Positions 1-10,134 of a DNA stretch of 64,000 bases are shown one piece after another. The stretch is from Periplaneta americana (Eukaryota; Arthropoda; Insecta; Blattodea; Blattidae): assembly GCF_040183065.1 (NCBI RefSeq), contig NC_091132.1, positions 89,489,606 through 89,553,605 of the forward strand. Direction: 5' to 3'. The notes beneath the pieces are model-generated. The model was given only the letters and a program-made list of their open reading frames with translations, was not told the origin of the DNA and made no database searches. Each line of letters opens with the position of its first letter. Position 1 is the first letter of the stretch. Both the position numbers and the translations under genes were made by a program.

Positions 1-14
1 TTTTCGATGCAATG

Positions 15-435
15 CTACCGCTCGAGCTTTACCTCATTAACACCACTCGCTCAGGAAAGAATAGAATTTCGGGAGGGGGCGACCTTTCATCATCTATTGC
101 GTTAACCCTCAAGCTAGAAACATTCCCAACCCACAATGCTGACTACATTAAGGTTCACTGCGCACCCAGGTTTCAAGCAGGCAACCCACTCGTACCTAGG
201 CTAGTCAGAGTTCGGGGTAAGCTATGGAATGATGACGAAATGGATAAATGTTGACGCATTGATGTAGATGCCTAATATGGGGAAACGGAAGAATCCCGAG
301 AATAACCCAAACTGCCACCTTGTCCGCCACAAGTTTCACTATGGATTTTTCAATTAAATATCCCAGGTCTGACCGGGACTCGAACCCAGACCGCCTGCGT
401 GACAGACTGAAGGTCTGCCCATTCAGCCACATTAG
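15..435 (-). repeat. tRNA-headed SINE (family D), minus strand
   Basis: Read on the minus strand, a tRNA-like head lies at about 435-365, with an A-box-like stretch (GGCTAATGTGGCTGAATGGG) and a B box (GGGTTCGAGTCCCGG). A ~340 bp body follows. The same body, in the same order, recurs at 2440-2700, which shows it is a dispersed element and not a tRNA gene. The distal end runs to the window edge, so the 3' limit is uncertain. Confidence 0.75.
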
Positions 436-467
436 CCGTCATGTCAGATAAGACTAGTACGTATATT

Positions 468-785
468 ATGCAAATATGGCTTTCAGATAGTTGCTGCCTG
501 TAAAGTAGGTTTGAATAATTTCAAGGAAAAATTGTTCCGGGGCCGGGTATCGATCCCGGGACCCTTCGCTTAGCGCACGAATGCTTTCCCGACTGAGCTA
601 TCCAGGAACTATACACGACACCGGCACAATTTTTCCTTTATATCCACACAACTCAAATGGGTTGACAAGACGCCAGAACCCAACTTTGAGTGCACACAAA
701 TTCTGTGTGACTTAAATTGTGGCTTCCTGTTAACGTACTTCCAGTAACGAAATATGTTATGCAAATCTGGCTTTCAAGTAGTTGC
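468..785 (-). repeat. SINE with terminal direct repeats and internal tRNA-like domain (family E)
   Basis: The element is flanked by a perfect 10 bp target duplication TACGTATATT (458-467 and 786-795). Its two ends are diverged direct copies of each other (about 468-500 and 752-785, core GCAAATATGGCTTTCAG versus GCAAATCTGGCTTTCAAG). The tRNA-like head lies inside: minus strand 615-545, A box GGATAGCTCAGTCGGG, B box GGGATCGATACCCGG. A normal SINE has the head at its 5' end, so this circularly permuted layout is odd. A tiny deleted relative occurs at 30662-30721. Confidence 0.7.
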
Positions 786-795
786 TACGTATATT

Positions 796-1015
796 CTCCG
801 ATACGTACAGACCGATTCCTGACAGCTCGGCGACGCGAAAGAGGGGAAGTAATAGGAATAGTGGGGAGAGCTGCGGAGTAGAGATAAGGGCGAGTGGTCA
901 GTAAAGGAATGCAGCACAGCTTAACTGTACTAGAAACATACCGCTCTACCGCACGCATGACATTCTATCGCTCCGAAGGTAAGAGAGTGACTAACCCAAA
1001 CAACCCTTGACATAA
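796..1015. other. No recognisable feature
   Basis: Purine-rich, moderately GC-rich DNA between two SINEs. I saw no ORF, repeat or RNA structure that I can support. Confidence 0.4.
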
Positions 1016-1019
1016 CTAA

Positions 1020-1565
1020 ATGGACTCGCCTGGCCAAGGCGCACATTGCCGGCGACTGTCAGGACTAAATAATCGTACTGTAGTAAAGATCTTATATCTA
1101 ACCGGTCTTGGCTTAGCCTTCCCAGGGCTGGATAGTGAGGAATGGATCCTTGCACTTATGCTTGCTTCGGGCCATTGTGCGGCCTATATATTATGCGATG
1201 ATGGTCTCAGTTCGACATATGGCCTGAGTGACGTTTGTGAATCCGATGATGACAGATGGGCCATCATACCTTGGCCCTAACAGAGCCGAGACCCATCCTC
1301 AGACGAGTAAGCCGCAGGGCCAGGAGCCTCAACCGCTTTCTATATCAGTATCGGAAAACTCAGCCTATTTTTAACTATTGAAAATGATGGCTGAAATGAG
1401 GGGGAGGTGGAGACTGTTGGTGTAGTGATAGAAACGAAAGATAAACGGGAGCGCCCCGAGGAAAAGCTTCTGCAACGTCTGCTTCACATCACAATCTCGC
1501 CGGGGATCGAACCCGAGTCGTATGGAAGATCATCGCGCTAGTGATTGAGCCACGAAGGCCATATA
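1020..1565 (-). repeat. tRNA-headed SINE (family C), long copy
   Basis: On the minus strand the head is at 1565-1495 (A box TGGCTCAATCAC-like, B box GGGTTCGATCCCCGG). A body of ~450 bp follows, ending in the family hallmark around 1190-1165 (GCCGCACAATGGCCCGAAGC) and beyond. Other copies are at 36410-36870, 46380-46675 and 56353-56537. The left limit is approximate. A reading frame of 86 codons across 1020-1280 is a chance frame in this repeat. Confidence 0.7.
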
Positions 1566-1569
1566 TCTA

Positions 1570-2220
1570 CCCGCTCACTTGAACTGAAAAGTCTGAAAGA
1601 GGAAATAAGAAAGAAGATAATTTCATAAAATGAAATATACCACAACGATACATTTAATTTCAGGTTCAACGCGAAAATACATTTGGGCTAGCTATTAAGA
1701 AATTACGGTTTTTCAGTAAGGTTGGCTGGTCTGCAGTATAAAAACTGACTTGTGTCATTATTCCCTGTCCTAGATTTTATCATTGTATTAAAATCATTAT
1801 TTTTTTCCATAGCCGGAAAAGGAGTGTTGTATTGCATGCAATAATTTTATGATAAAATGACAATTTATGAAATAATATCACGAACAGAAATTTACCAGAT
1901 GTTATCGACATATTAACTGACGCAATTCAAATAAAAAGAGTTTAAATTATTTGTAGAAAAAGAATGGCAATGGATAAGGGAAATGAGATGTCAATGGTTA
2001 GGTATTATTAATTTCTCCATTATACGATGAAAAAAAGAGAAAATACAGTTTTATGATGCTGTATAAAGTTTGTTTCGAAATTTTTGCGGAAACATGTCAT
2101 GTTATTGAAGCTATCATATAGAGACGTTCAGTGGTATTTAGTATGCAGAACTTCAGTCTCTGTGTATAACATTTCGTTCTAAATAATTGAACAGATTTTA
2201 TCAAATTCGAGTAAGTTAAT
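1570..2220. other. Featureless AT-rich DNA
   Basis: About 650 bp of AT-rich sequence with stops in all frames. No repeat shared with the rest of the window was recognised. Confidence 0.4.
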
Positions 2221-2224
2221 TATT

Positions 2225-2290
2225 TAGCGCGTACAATGGGCCAAACCGTGCCTAAGTGTACGGACGTAAAAGCCAAGCCAAGGTAATTGA
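2225..2290 (+). repeat. SINE family C tail fragment
   Basis: The motif CAATGGGCCAAACCGTGCCT followed by AAGTGTACGGA matches the distal part of the SINE at 36410-36870 (around 36822). Only this ~60 bp piece is recognisable. Confidence 0.45.
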
Positions 2291-2384
2291 ACCGGTAAAT
2301 GCTGTGCAAATTAATAGACACTACATAAAATATTTACTATAGTAATACTAGCGAAAGCCATATAATTTACTTTCGTATTGCAGG

Positions 2385-2440
2385 AGGCCAGTGCGACTCA
2401 GCACTGCGACCTGGTAGATCTGTTGCGCTAACCATTCAGC
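2385..2440 (-). repeat. tRNA-like SINE head fragment
   Basis: The minus strand gives a cloverleaf-like string with an A-box-like part (GCTGAATGGTTAGCGCAAC) and ends in GCAGTGCTGAGTCGCACTGG. It abuts the family D SINE at 2440-2700 and may be an older insertion or the target of that one. Confidence 0.4.
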
Positions 2441-2700
2441 TAGGTGCATTCCCAACCCACACCAGCTGATTACGCTAAGGATCTCTGAGTATCCAGATTT
2501 CGCGCAAACACCACTCGTCTGTAGACCAGACGGTGATCGGACAATGCTATGGCATGATAATGCAATTGAAAACAGACGGAATATTGTTGATACCTAACGT
2601 AGAGAAACGGATGAATCTGGAGGAAAATCGCAATTAAGGCATGATCGGGACTCGAACCCGGGCTTCCTGCAGATCGAATATCTAGACCACTTAGGTACAA
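2440..2700 (-). repeat. tRNA-headed SINE (family D), second copy
   Basis: The B box (CCCGGGTTCGAGTCCCGATC) is on the minus strand near 2660-2642. The body matches that of the SINE at 15-435: TTCTCTACGTTAGGTATC, then CATTCCCAACCCACACCAGC near 2450. It is truncated compared with the first copy. Confidence 0.7.
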
Positions 2701-2912
2701 ACGCTTATAACTGCGTAAGGATTAGTTTGTATACTAGGTGCATACAAGGAGATTTGTGAATGCTGTTTACTTTGAAAGTTTGTGACCCTTTTATTTTTGC
2801 CGGGTGGAACATTTAAGTTGATTATTACACTTTTACTGCGTCATACTACTTTTGATCAATAAAACGGTACGGAAGGACATCTTTCAACCAATCATGGCTA
2901 CTTATCGCACAA

Positions 2913-2996
2913 TTTTATCGCGTCCCTAACTTTTGTTTAATTTTATCGCTTCCCTAGCATTTGTTTATTTTTATCACTACCCTAGTATTTGTTTCT
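2913..2996. repeat. 28 bp tandem repeat, three units
   Basis: Three adjacent 28 bp units (2913-2940, 2941-2968, 2969-2996) share the pattern TTTTATCRCNWCCCTARNWTTTGTTT with a few substitutions each. The divergence between units suggests an old, inactive minisatellite. Confidence 0.75.
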
Positions 2997-3035
2997 TTGT
3001 TTGCCAACATTTCAAACTGAACTGGTCTGGACGTC

Positions 3036-3064
<29 letters not shown>
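3036..3064 (+). repeat. Poly(A) tract, 29 bp
   Basis: Uninterrupted run of 29 A. It could be the tail of a retrotransposed sequence lying to its left, but I found no clear target duplication or parent sequence. Confidence 0.7.
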
Positions 3065-3068
<4 letters not shown>

Positions 3069-3890
3069 AGAAAATTACAAACCACTCCAGTCGATGAATA
3101 GCAGTTTCAAATATGACTCACATTGGCATTCAAGAACAAGAAATAATAAAGATCACTGGTCATATCTATGCACCTTCCCTGAAATCCTATTTAGAAATAA
3201 ATTAAGAGCACCACTCGGAAATCCTGAATAAGTTGAGGAATACACCATGTACATCAACGAGTTCCACTTCTTTTACGCACACGTCCAATATAACATCAAC
3301 TGAACCACCAAACGCTAAAACATTCAAATTTGAAAATTGTACTTTCAATAATTGTTTCTTTTAAAATTATTCATGTTTATTTTTTATTTCATCATCGTTG
3401 ATTAAAACTTTTCTTGTTTATTTCATCATCCCTAATTTTAAAATTTTTCCAACACTTGTTTATATTATTTAGGTTATGTTATAGCTTCTGCTATATGATG
3501 TTATGAATAATCACTTATCAAAGATTGTTTAATACTAAGATTTATTGAAAATCATCTGTCAAGTGACGTTGATTACTGGGATCCGGATAATTGAAGTGGA
3601 ATGCAACTGTCTTAATAATAATGAAACTGAATCAACAAAGCCTTCTTGACCAATAACCGCCCACAGAGTTCAATGAAGATTCCACAGTTGGCACAACTGA
3701 TAACAAGAAAACAGCTAATCATAACACACTGCTGCCATCTAGCGTAATATTTGTAATGTTGAGATGGTACAATAATACATTTGAAGACAGTTGTATTTTC
3801 GTAAGACAATTAATATTTTATTGTATTGGAGTACTTCGTTACTTCTAATCTTTATATACTTTCTTCTAATCGTGTAATAGTCAATTAAAT
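3065..3890. other. Featureless AT-rich DNA
   Basis: No supported coding or RNA feature. Short frames at 2989-3231 and 3612-3809 lack any recognisable domain and look like chance. Confidence 0.4.
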
Positions 3891-3892
3891 CC

Positions 3893-3945
3893 CACTCGAG
3901 TTTTGATTTTCTCTAGATAAATCAAAACCTCTAGTGAGATTACTG
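3893..3945. repeat. Short hairpin (inverted repeat)
   Basis: CACTCGAGTTTTGATTT and AAATCAAAACCTCTAGTG are near-perfect inverted copies separated by about 10 nt. The flanks at about 3810 and 4030 share the direct motif ATTGTATTGGAGTAC, so the hairpin may sit inside a larger repeat. Confidence 0.55.
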
Positions 3946-4094
3946 TTGATAATGGGTAACGATTTAAACATAAATATTTGCAATAAAATGTAATTAGCTT
4001 TAAAGGAGAAAGCAAACTGTAATGTTTATATTGTATTTGGAGTACGTTTTCAAGATCATCTGAAGGTTAATATAATTTTTTAAAGGCAAGCCTG

Positions 4095-4215
4095 TTGTTG
4101 TTCAGTCAACTGTTCTAAGACAAGTTGCAACCTCATAAGTGACACAAATAAGGAATTATTCATGAAGAAACTAAGCCACGAGATAATGGGATAGGGTGGC
4201 CAGTTCCTTTTCTCT
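4095..4215 (+). repeat. Dispersed repeat 'GTCAACTGT...GGTGGCCAGTT', copy 1
   Basis: The block begins TTGTTGTTCAGTCAACTG and continues through AAGTGACACAAATAAGG to ATGGGATAGGGTGGCCAGTT. Similar blocks in the same orientation occur at 9105-9265, 13206-13345 and 26010-26190. No ORF is visible; the class is unknown and could be a LINE 3' end. Confidence 0.6.
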
Positions 4216-4744
4216 TAGGGAAGCCTATAGTTTTAAATTTTTAAATTCATTCGTTTTATAAAAACAATATTTGTATAAACCATTTTTCAATTTAGCACGT
4301 CATTACAAAGATATTTGGAAATAAAAAAAATTATCAGAGGAATTCTACAGTATTAGCCACCCGTGCGCTCACCAACCGTTTTCGTTAAAATGTGTAGTTG
4401 CATACTTCATTTCTTTCTTTTTTGTAATACTAATTAAGTTGTTTATGAAATAGTATGAATTCCTTTTATCAATTTTACTTATGAGGTTACCTCAACGAGA
4501 AAGTTGATCGATGTACCAACAATTCCAGAAAAGATGCAGAAATGCGCGTACGAAATGCTTGTGTGAATGTTGAGAGAGAAGTAATCTAATGTATACATTA
4601 ATCTTTTATTCAGAAAAGTGTATGTTTTCGGTAATGCTTTGCACCAGTTATCCTTCTAAGAAACCATTTATTGATGGGGATATGCTGACGAAATATGCTG
4701 TTATGGAGAAGATAGAAAAAAACAGAGTCTTCAGACACAAATAT

Positions 4745-5205
4745 CTAGACTAATAAATAATGAAACTGTATCAATTTTTTTTTTTTTTTTTGGTAATTTT
4801 CGATATTGAAAAAATATAATTGGTGTTAACATGTATAATGAACTAACCTGAGACCGAAAATCTCGTTTTTGAAAATTTTGTTTGTATGTTTGTTACCTTT
4901 TCATTCGATAATGATTGAACAGATTTCTATGAAAATTGGTATGCATAATAAGTTAAGTTCCACTTAGATTTTTAGGCTCTATGATATTCATAATACTAGC
5001 ACTTTTTTAAAAGGGGGTTATATGAGGGCCTGAAGTAAATAAATCGAGATATCTCGCTTATTAGTTATTTTTGAGGAGAATGTTGCTTTAAAAATGATGC
5101 CGACAAGTTTTATCGCATGAAAAATTTTGGTATGACTGATATTTAACGAGATATATGAGTTTATTATAACAATGCGTTCTATGATAGTGCTGTCTCAATC
5201 ACAGT
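4745..5205 (+). repeat. Helitron-like tandem unit 1
   Basis: The unit starts near CTAATAAATAATGAAACTGTA and contains GTTTGTATGTTTGTTACC, then GATAATGATTGAACAGATTT and GAAAATTGGTATGC. It ends with GATATTTAACGAGATATATG. The same ordered blocks recur in the next two units. The opening and the 'GATTT..ATGAAAATTGGTATG' block resemble the 5' ends of insect Helitrons, which I know from memory only. Confidence 0.6.
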
Positions 5206-6215
5206 AATCTATAGCCTTCTAATAATAAAACTATAACCTAAGTTTTTCTGGTAATTTTTACTTTTGCAGAAGTAATTGAAGAGTGTGAACCCAAAACGCG
5301 TTAATTCCATTTTTATAAAAGAACAGGACTATTTTTTTCTTATTCATCGATCTAAGGACTGAGCACAAACTTTTAGACAGGATTGGGCTATTTTTCGAAG
5401 AAAGAAAGTTTAAAATGTAATGATAGAGAACTCAAACATAATCATATACATAGGATAAATTGACGCAACGAGTTTTGGGATCACAGTCTTCAATTTATTA
5501 GTGTGAACATGTATATAATGATTAATGAAATATCCTGAGACCTAAAATCACATTTTTGACATTTTCGTTTGTTTATGTGTCTGCCTAGTGTCTGTACATC
5601 CGACTGTCTGTATGTTTGTTACCTGTTCTCTCGATAATGACTGAAGAGATTTCTGTGAAAATTGGTATGCGAAATAAATTAAGTCCCACTTAGATTTTAG
5701 GCTATATGACATTCAAATAGTTAATTTAAAAGGAATGTTATAAGGAGGCTTGAAGTAAATGAATCGAATTATCTCGGTTATTATTTTTATTTTATTGGTT
5801 ATTTTACGACGCTGTATCACCATCTAGGTTATTTAGCGTCTGAATGAAATGAAGGTGATAATGCCGGTGAAATGAGTTCGGGGTCCAGCACCGAAAGTTA
5901 CCCAGCATTTGCTCATATTGGGTTGAGGGAAAACCCCGGAAAAAACCTCAACCAGGTAACTTGCCCCGACCGGGATTCGAACCCGGGCCACCTGGTTTCG
6001 CGGCCAGACGCGCTGACCGTTACTCCACAGGTGTGGACTATCTCGGCTATTATTGATGATTTTTAGTAGAATGTTACATAACAAAAATTACTTTAAAATA
6101 TCTGCGACGAGCTTTTTCCTATGCAAAACTTTTATAGGACTGATATTTAACGAGATAGATGAGTTTTAAAATAATATTGCGGTTTATCTCAGTGCCGCCT
6201 CAATCAGACTAATCT
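5206..6215 (+). repeat. Helitron-like tandem unit 2 (interrupted)
   Basis: It begins CTAATAATAAAACTATAACC and repeats the blocks of unit 1 (GTATGTTTGTTACCTG, GAAAATTGGTATGC, AAGTCCCACTTAGATTTTAGG). It ends with TGATATTTAACGAGATAGATG. A stretch at about 5290-5500 is not shared with unit 1, and a SINE (5786-6038) was inserted later, splitting the motif TATCTCGGTTATTATT. Confidence 0.6.
5786..6038 (-). repeat. tRNA-headed SINE (family A), near-complete
   Basis: Minus-strand head at about 6038-5955: GTCCACACCTGTGGAGTAAC, then B box CCCGGGTTCGAATCCCGG. The tail TGATACAGCGTCGTAAAATA lies on the left. The target duplication is 16 bp with one mismatch (5770-5785 TATCTCGGTTATTATT, 6039-6054 TATCTCGGCTATTATT). 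The copy at 54756-55014 is almost identical in the opposite orientation, which suggests recent activity. Confidence 0.88.
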
Positions 6216-6632
6216 ATACTAATAATAAAACTGTAACCTAAATTATTTTGGTACTTTTCGCTTTGGAGAAATAATAATTATTAAAATGCATAATGTACTA
6301 AGCTGAGATCAATAATATCGTTTTTTAATTTTTGTTTCTTTGTCTTTTTGCCCGTCTGTATGTTTGTTACCTTTTCAGTCGATAATTGCTGGACTGATTG
6401 CTATGAAAATTGGTGTACATAGTAAGTTACGTTCCACTTCGATTTTAGGTTATATAGCATTAAACATACTTTGTTTAAAAATGAGGTTGTAAGGGAGCTT
6501 GAAGTAGGCCTAAATAAATGGAAATATGTCGCTTATTATAGATTTTTTTTTTAGAAAATGTTACATAACAAGAGATTCTTTAAAACATGTTTGCGACAAG
6601 TTTTACTTTATGCGAAATATTGATATGACATA

Positions 6633-7525
6633 CAGAGTGAACCAGCCAGGGCTAGATTCCTAACCGCACTTATGGCGGCTGATTCACACATAACGACGCT
6701 TCCATATGCGGAGGTTTCGTTCCGCGCTTTTGCGATAAAGATGTACTTACCGAATTCACAATTCATGTTCGAAATTAAGTCCTATGATATCTAGCAGGTT
6801 GCACATCTGAAGACATATCGAGCAACTTGTCGCAGTCGTTCTGCGAAATGGCTCGAATTTATGTAATGTGGCTGTTGTTCGTAAAAACGGTGTGGATTTT
6901 CACTGTCCCAGTAACGACTGTTTTGAGTGTTCACGTAACCACTGAGGTGGAACCATGGATGGGATCAAGTAGTCAATCGTACATTGACTGTTGGAACCAC
7001 ATGCAATACTTAAGTCTGCTCTGCTAATCGGATTCCATTAGCCTCTGAACTGCACGAATTTTGTAAGGTTTTAATTTTAGCTACACGGTGGGCTGATGTT
7101 GTAGGACTTCTCTCTAGTCGGTGGCCAATTTCATTTAACATCTCCTCAGTGAGAACATGCTTCACACATGTTCGTTTCTTATCCAATACTGATCCAGTTG
7201 TACCAGTTGTACGAAATTTCTTCATTAAGTTGTAAATCATTGCTTTATAAGCCTCTGACTAATCAGGGAATACACAGACGGAAATTTCTTGCAACTATTC
7301 TCCAAGATTCGTATTTCACAAAGTTGTAAATAAACACTTGTTGTTCAAGGCTATATTTCATAATGCACTGTACGGTATACAGCTGCACCCTCACTGTGTG
7401 AACATGTTTACGTAAGTAAACACGAAACGTACCCGAGCAAGAGGTCTGATCACTGCGATGGCATAGCAGTTACTACGCATACGATTTTTCGCTGACGCCG
7501 GTCTAGCCCTGGCAGACTCACTCTG
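6633..7525 (-). mobile_element. TA-inserting DNA transposon, defective
   Basis: The ends CAGAGTGAACCAGCCAGGGC and the reverse complement of GCCCTGGCAGACTCACTCTG form imperfect terminal inverted repeats of about 25-28 bp. TA flanks both sides (6631-6632, 7526-7527). The neighbouring tandem units carry the uninterrupted motif GATATTTAACGAGAT, which gives the empty site. Length 893 bp. Inside is a minus-strand transposase N-terminal relic (7010-7320). TA targets and this layout fit the Tc1/mariner-like superfamily in the broad sense. Confidence 0.75.
7010..7320 (-). pseudogene. Helix-turn-helix N-terminus of an insect transposase, broken
   Basis: The open part (7240 down to 7010, 76 codons) starts MIYNLMKKFRTTGTTGSVLD and continues KKRTCVKHVLTEEMLNEIGH, then RLERSPTTSAHRVAK. 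The order 'K+FR.TGSV.DKKR......RSP..S.RR.A' is typical of the DNA-binding N-terminal region of insect mariner-like or DUF4817-associated transposases, as I know it. The frame continues upstream as FPD-stop-SEAYKA, so a stop codon precedes the first Met. The catalytic domain is missing. It lies within the 893 bp TIR element and is not functional. Confidence 0.65.
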
Positions 7526-7559
7526 TATTTAACGAGATACATGAGTTTTTCTATTTGCC

Positions 7560-8570
7560 ACTTAATGAACAAATTCACATGCGTTCCGGCATCAGCGGGT
7601 TGATTTAGCGTTTAAATGTCACGGAAACACGACTGAGATCGACAATCGCTGGATCGTTCGTCATTTATCTTCACTGTCGCGAGCGTTCCAAACGCAAATT
7701 AGAGTTTTGCAATTGCGTCAGTTCGATAAAATAAACTACATCATATGCAAGTATGTGAATAAGAGGAGCGACCAAGAAAATTTTGCCCTCAAAATGAACA
7801 TCATGAAGTGATGAAGTATCCATCTGGGCGGTTTAGCACTTCAGAAGCTGTTTGGCGCACGCTTTCTTTTCCCGTTAATGAGCGATTTTCTCTTGTTCTT
7901 CATTTGAATGTTCATCTCGAAAAAGAATATGATTGTATTTAGACACCGCAAATGTTAGAGAAAGGATAGACAATCCGAAGAACACAACGCTCAATAGCAT
8001 TTTCCAAACTTTGTAAAGAAGACAATTTTGCTAAGAACTATGCTATGCGAGGACGTCTCCGTCTATTACAGGCTCGATAAGCAAAAAGGAGCCTCAGGAG
8101 GAAACTCGTCATCCCCGTCAATGAGTTTCTGGGCATTTACAGCAAGACAGCGATTGGCAGAGTTTATATATTTTACCTCAATAGTAATCTTCGACTCTTG
8201 CTCCATACCGTCCGAGGACCGACATCGCTCAATGAACTAAACTCAGTGAATGCTGTTGCTTTCCCGAATTATCACGCAGCTTGCAGAACTCATCGACTAC
8301 TTGAAGATGAACTCATTGGGAGGCCACGCTGCATGAAAATTTCGTCAGAGAGAGTATTATCAAACAGAGACAACTTTTTTCAATCATGTTACTTGTTTTA
8401 GTGTTTCATATTCTCTTAAATTCAAAGATAATTTTTCTGAGGACTTAGTACGGGATCTGAGAAGGCGTCTACCCGATGTGAATATTGATGATCACCGTAA
8501 AGACATGGAAAACCGTTCGTTGTCTTTTACAGCTACAGGACTGTGTTTTCACCATTGAAGTTTAAACCAG
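7560..8570 (+). pseudogene. Helitron Rep/helicase polyprotein relic
   Basis: Segments in at least two frames match, from memory, the Helitron helicase-like protein of animals. In order: INYIICKYVNKRSDQENFAL (about 7730-7790), VMKYPSGRFSTSEAVWRTLS (about 7810-7870), then NVRERIDNPKNTTLNSIF (about 7951-8010). Next are TMLCEDVSVYYRLDKQKG (8037-8090), AIGRVYIFYLNSNLRLLLHT (8150-8208) and VRGPTSLNELNSVNAVAFPN (8208-8267) with YHAACRTHRLLEDE. Last is FKDNFSEDLVRDLRRRLPDV (about 8420-8480). Known Helitrons combine a HUH endonuclease with a PIF1 helicase; only the part between and the start of the helicase is seen here. Several frameshifts and stops make it a pseudogene. It follows three Helitron-like tandem units in the same orientation. 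Confidence 0.75.
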
Positions 8571-8574
8571 TACT

Positions 8575-9100
8575 TAAGATACGATATTTGACTATATTTG
8601 ATGATGAACTGTGTGTCGTGTACCATGGATATTCTTGTGGTTTGACACCCAATCTACACATATTATCACAGTTGAGTCTGTTTCTTATGCGAATGATTTA
8701 AGTCTATTTTGTTATATAACAAGCATAATATTAGTTTTAGTGTTAAAATGACATAAGAGAACAAGAATTTAACACACAAGTGTTTACTTAACAGACAACG
8801 GACTTAATTATAAAATTAACAGTAATTTCAAACGGGAATTTGATAATTATAAAGTTCACAGTTATTCCAAACAGATTTTGAAGCCAGCCCACTTTCGTGC
8901 GATGTTGCCTAATTTCAGGAGCACACATCTCAAGCTTGCAGTGAGGTATGTGTGAGATGACGTCAGCAACCACATCTTTATCGCTGTATTTCACTCTTCA
9001 TCTGTGGTCATCGTCTATCGTTCCTGAAGTGTAGGCAGACAAACAGTAGTTCTCAAGTGATGCTGAGAGAACATGTAAAACAATACAGAAAAAAACATAA
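8575..9100. other. Unassigned DNA downstream of the Helitron relic
   Basis: No further helicase motifs were recognised. At 8788-8994 two similar motifs occur (GGACTTAATTATAAAATTAA and GGGAATTTGATAATTATAAA), which is a weak internal repeat. Confidence 0.35.
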
Positions 9101-9104
9101 CTGT

Positions 9105-9265
9105 TTGCTGTTGTTTAGTCAACTGTACGAAGACAGGTCTAAATCTTACAAGTGATACCAAGAAGGCACCACTTATGAGGTAACTAGGCCAGGAGATAAT
9201 GGGGTAGGGTAGCCAGTTTCTTTCCCCCTCCATTGCTTACATCGCTGACTAGCTACATTAAAACA
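9105..9265 (+). repeat. Dispersed repeat 'GTCAACTGT...', copy 2
   Basis: Most complete copy of the family seen at 4095, 13206 and 26010: GTTTAGTCAACTGTACGAAG, AAGTGATACCAAGAAGGC, GGGTAGGGTAGCCAGTTTC and CCATTGCTTACATCGCTGAC. Orientation is the same in all four copies. Confidence 0.65.
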
Positions 9266-9612
9266 TAACTATAGACTAAAATTCATACCGTTGAGATTCA
9301 AACTCATGACCATGGCTTCTGCCTAGTAGATGATGCAATCCACAGTTATATTACAACTAATATTGCTAAAGGTATTATTTTAGCCTAAAGATTATAATTC
9401 CTGTGTAATTTCCTCACCTAAATCTGGCACGAGGACAAAGAATAAGATGGAAACTTCACTTTAATTCCATACCTTCATATTGTGTATTCGCTGCAGTTTA
9501 TCTCATCAGAAACTTATAGCCATTACCTTGAGAGATGTTAGTACAGTATCGCATTATTTTTGTTTTCTCTTTCTCGATATTCCGTCAATTATTTAGAAAA
9601 GGTTGATGGAGA
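9266..9612. other. Featureless AT-rich DNA
   Basis: Nothing supported in about 350 bp before the AAAT microsatellite. Confidence 0.35.
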
Positions 9613-9720
9613 ATAAAATAAATAAATAAATAAAATAAACAAGTATATATATAACATAAGTAAATAAATAAATAACAAAACAAACAAACCAACGAGTGAG
9701 TGAATGAACAAGTGAGTGGG

Positions 9721-9767
<47 letters not shown>

Positions 9768-9772
9768 ACAAA

Positions 9773-9838
<66 letters not shown>
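9613..9838. repeat. (AAAT)n microsatellite with interruptions
   Basis: About 225 bp made of AAAT units in two blocks, interrupted at about 9637-9720 by diverged AAAC/GTGAG-like units. The long minus-strand frames of IYLF repeats here are products of this array, not genes. Confidence 0.95.
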
Positions 9839-9840
<2 letters not shown>

Positions 9841-10072
9841 ATAGCATACTTCAATGGTGATACTATAATTTCATTACAACAATAATTATTATTAATTACT
9901 AATCCAAATGCTAAAAAGTATAAAATCTGTTTTCATACTATGCAAAATCCACAATATAAATCTATTTTAGGCCATTTATTAATAGTTTTAGGGGATTTTG
10001 AAGAATTTTTGGTCATAAATGCCTTATTTTAGGGTATTTTAACATCAATGTCATCAAAATACTAGCCCTAAT

Positions 10073-10074
10073 TA

Positions 10075-10132
<58 letters not shown>
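10073..10132. repeat. (ATT)n microsatellite
   Basis: About 20 ATT units. It yields a poly-Asn reading frame on the minus strand that is not a gene. Confidence 0.95.

Positions 10133-10134
<2 letters not shown>

Larger units (their letters stand above)
6221..7565 (+). repeat. Helitron-like tandem unit 3 (interrupted)
   Basis: It begins CTATACTAATAATAAAACTG and carries the same block order (GTATGTTTGTTACC, GAAAATTGGTGTAC, CCACTTCGATTTTAGG). It ends TTTAACGAGATACATGAG at 7528-7545, after a DNA transposon (6633-7525). The host sequence continues into the Helitron helicase relic, which supports reading the units as part of a Helitron. Confidence 0.6.

Noticed and set aside
5872..6066. ORFs on both strands around 5833-6084
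   Set aside because: Both lie across the family A SINE and are read through its tRNA-like head.
9585..9854. Long IYLF-repeat reading frames, also at 27015-27410
   Set aside because: They are translations of AAAT microsatellites in all three frames; only the first ~34 codons at 27410-27309 look protein-like.
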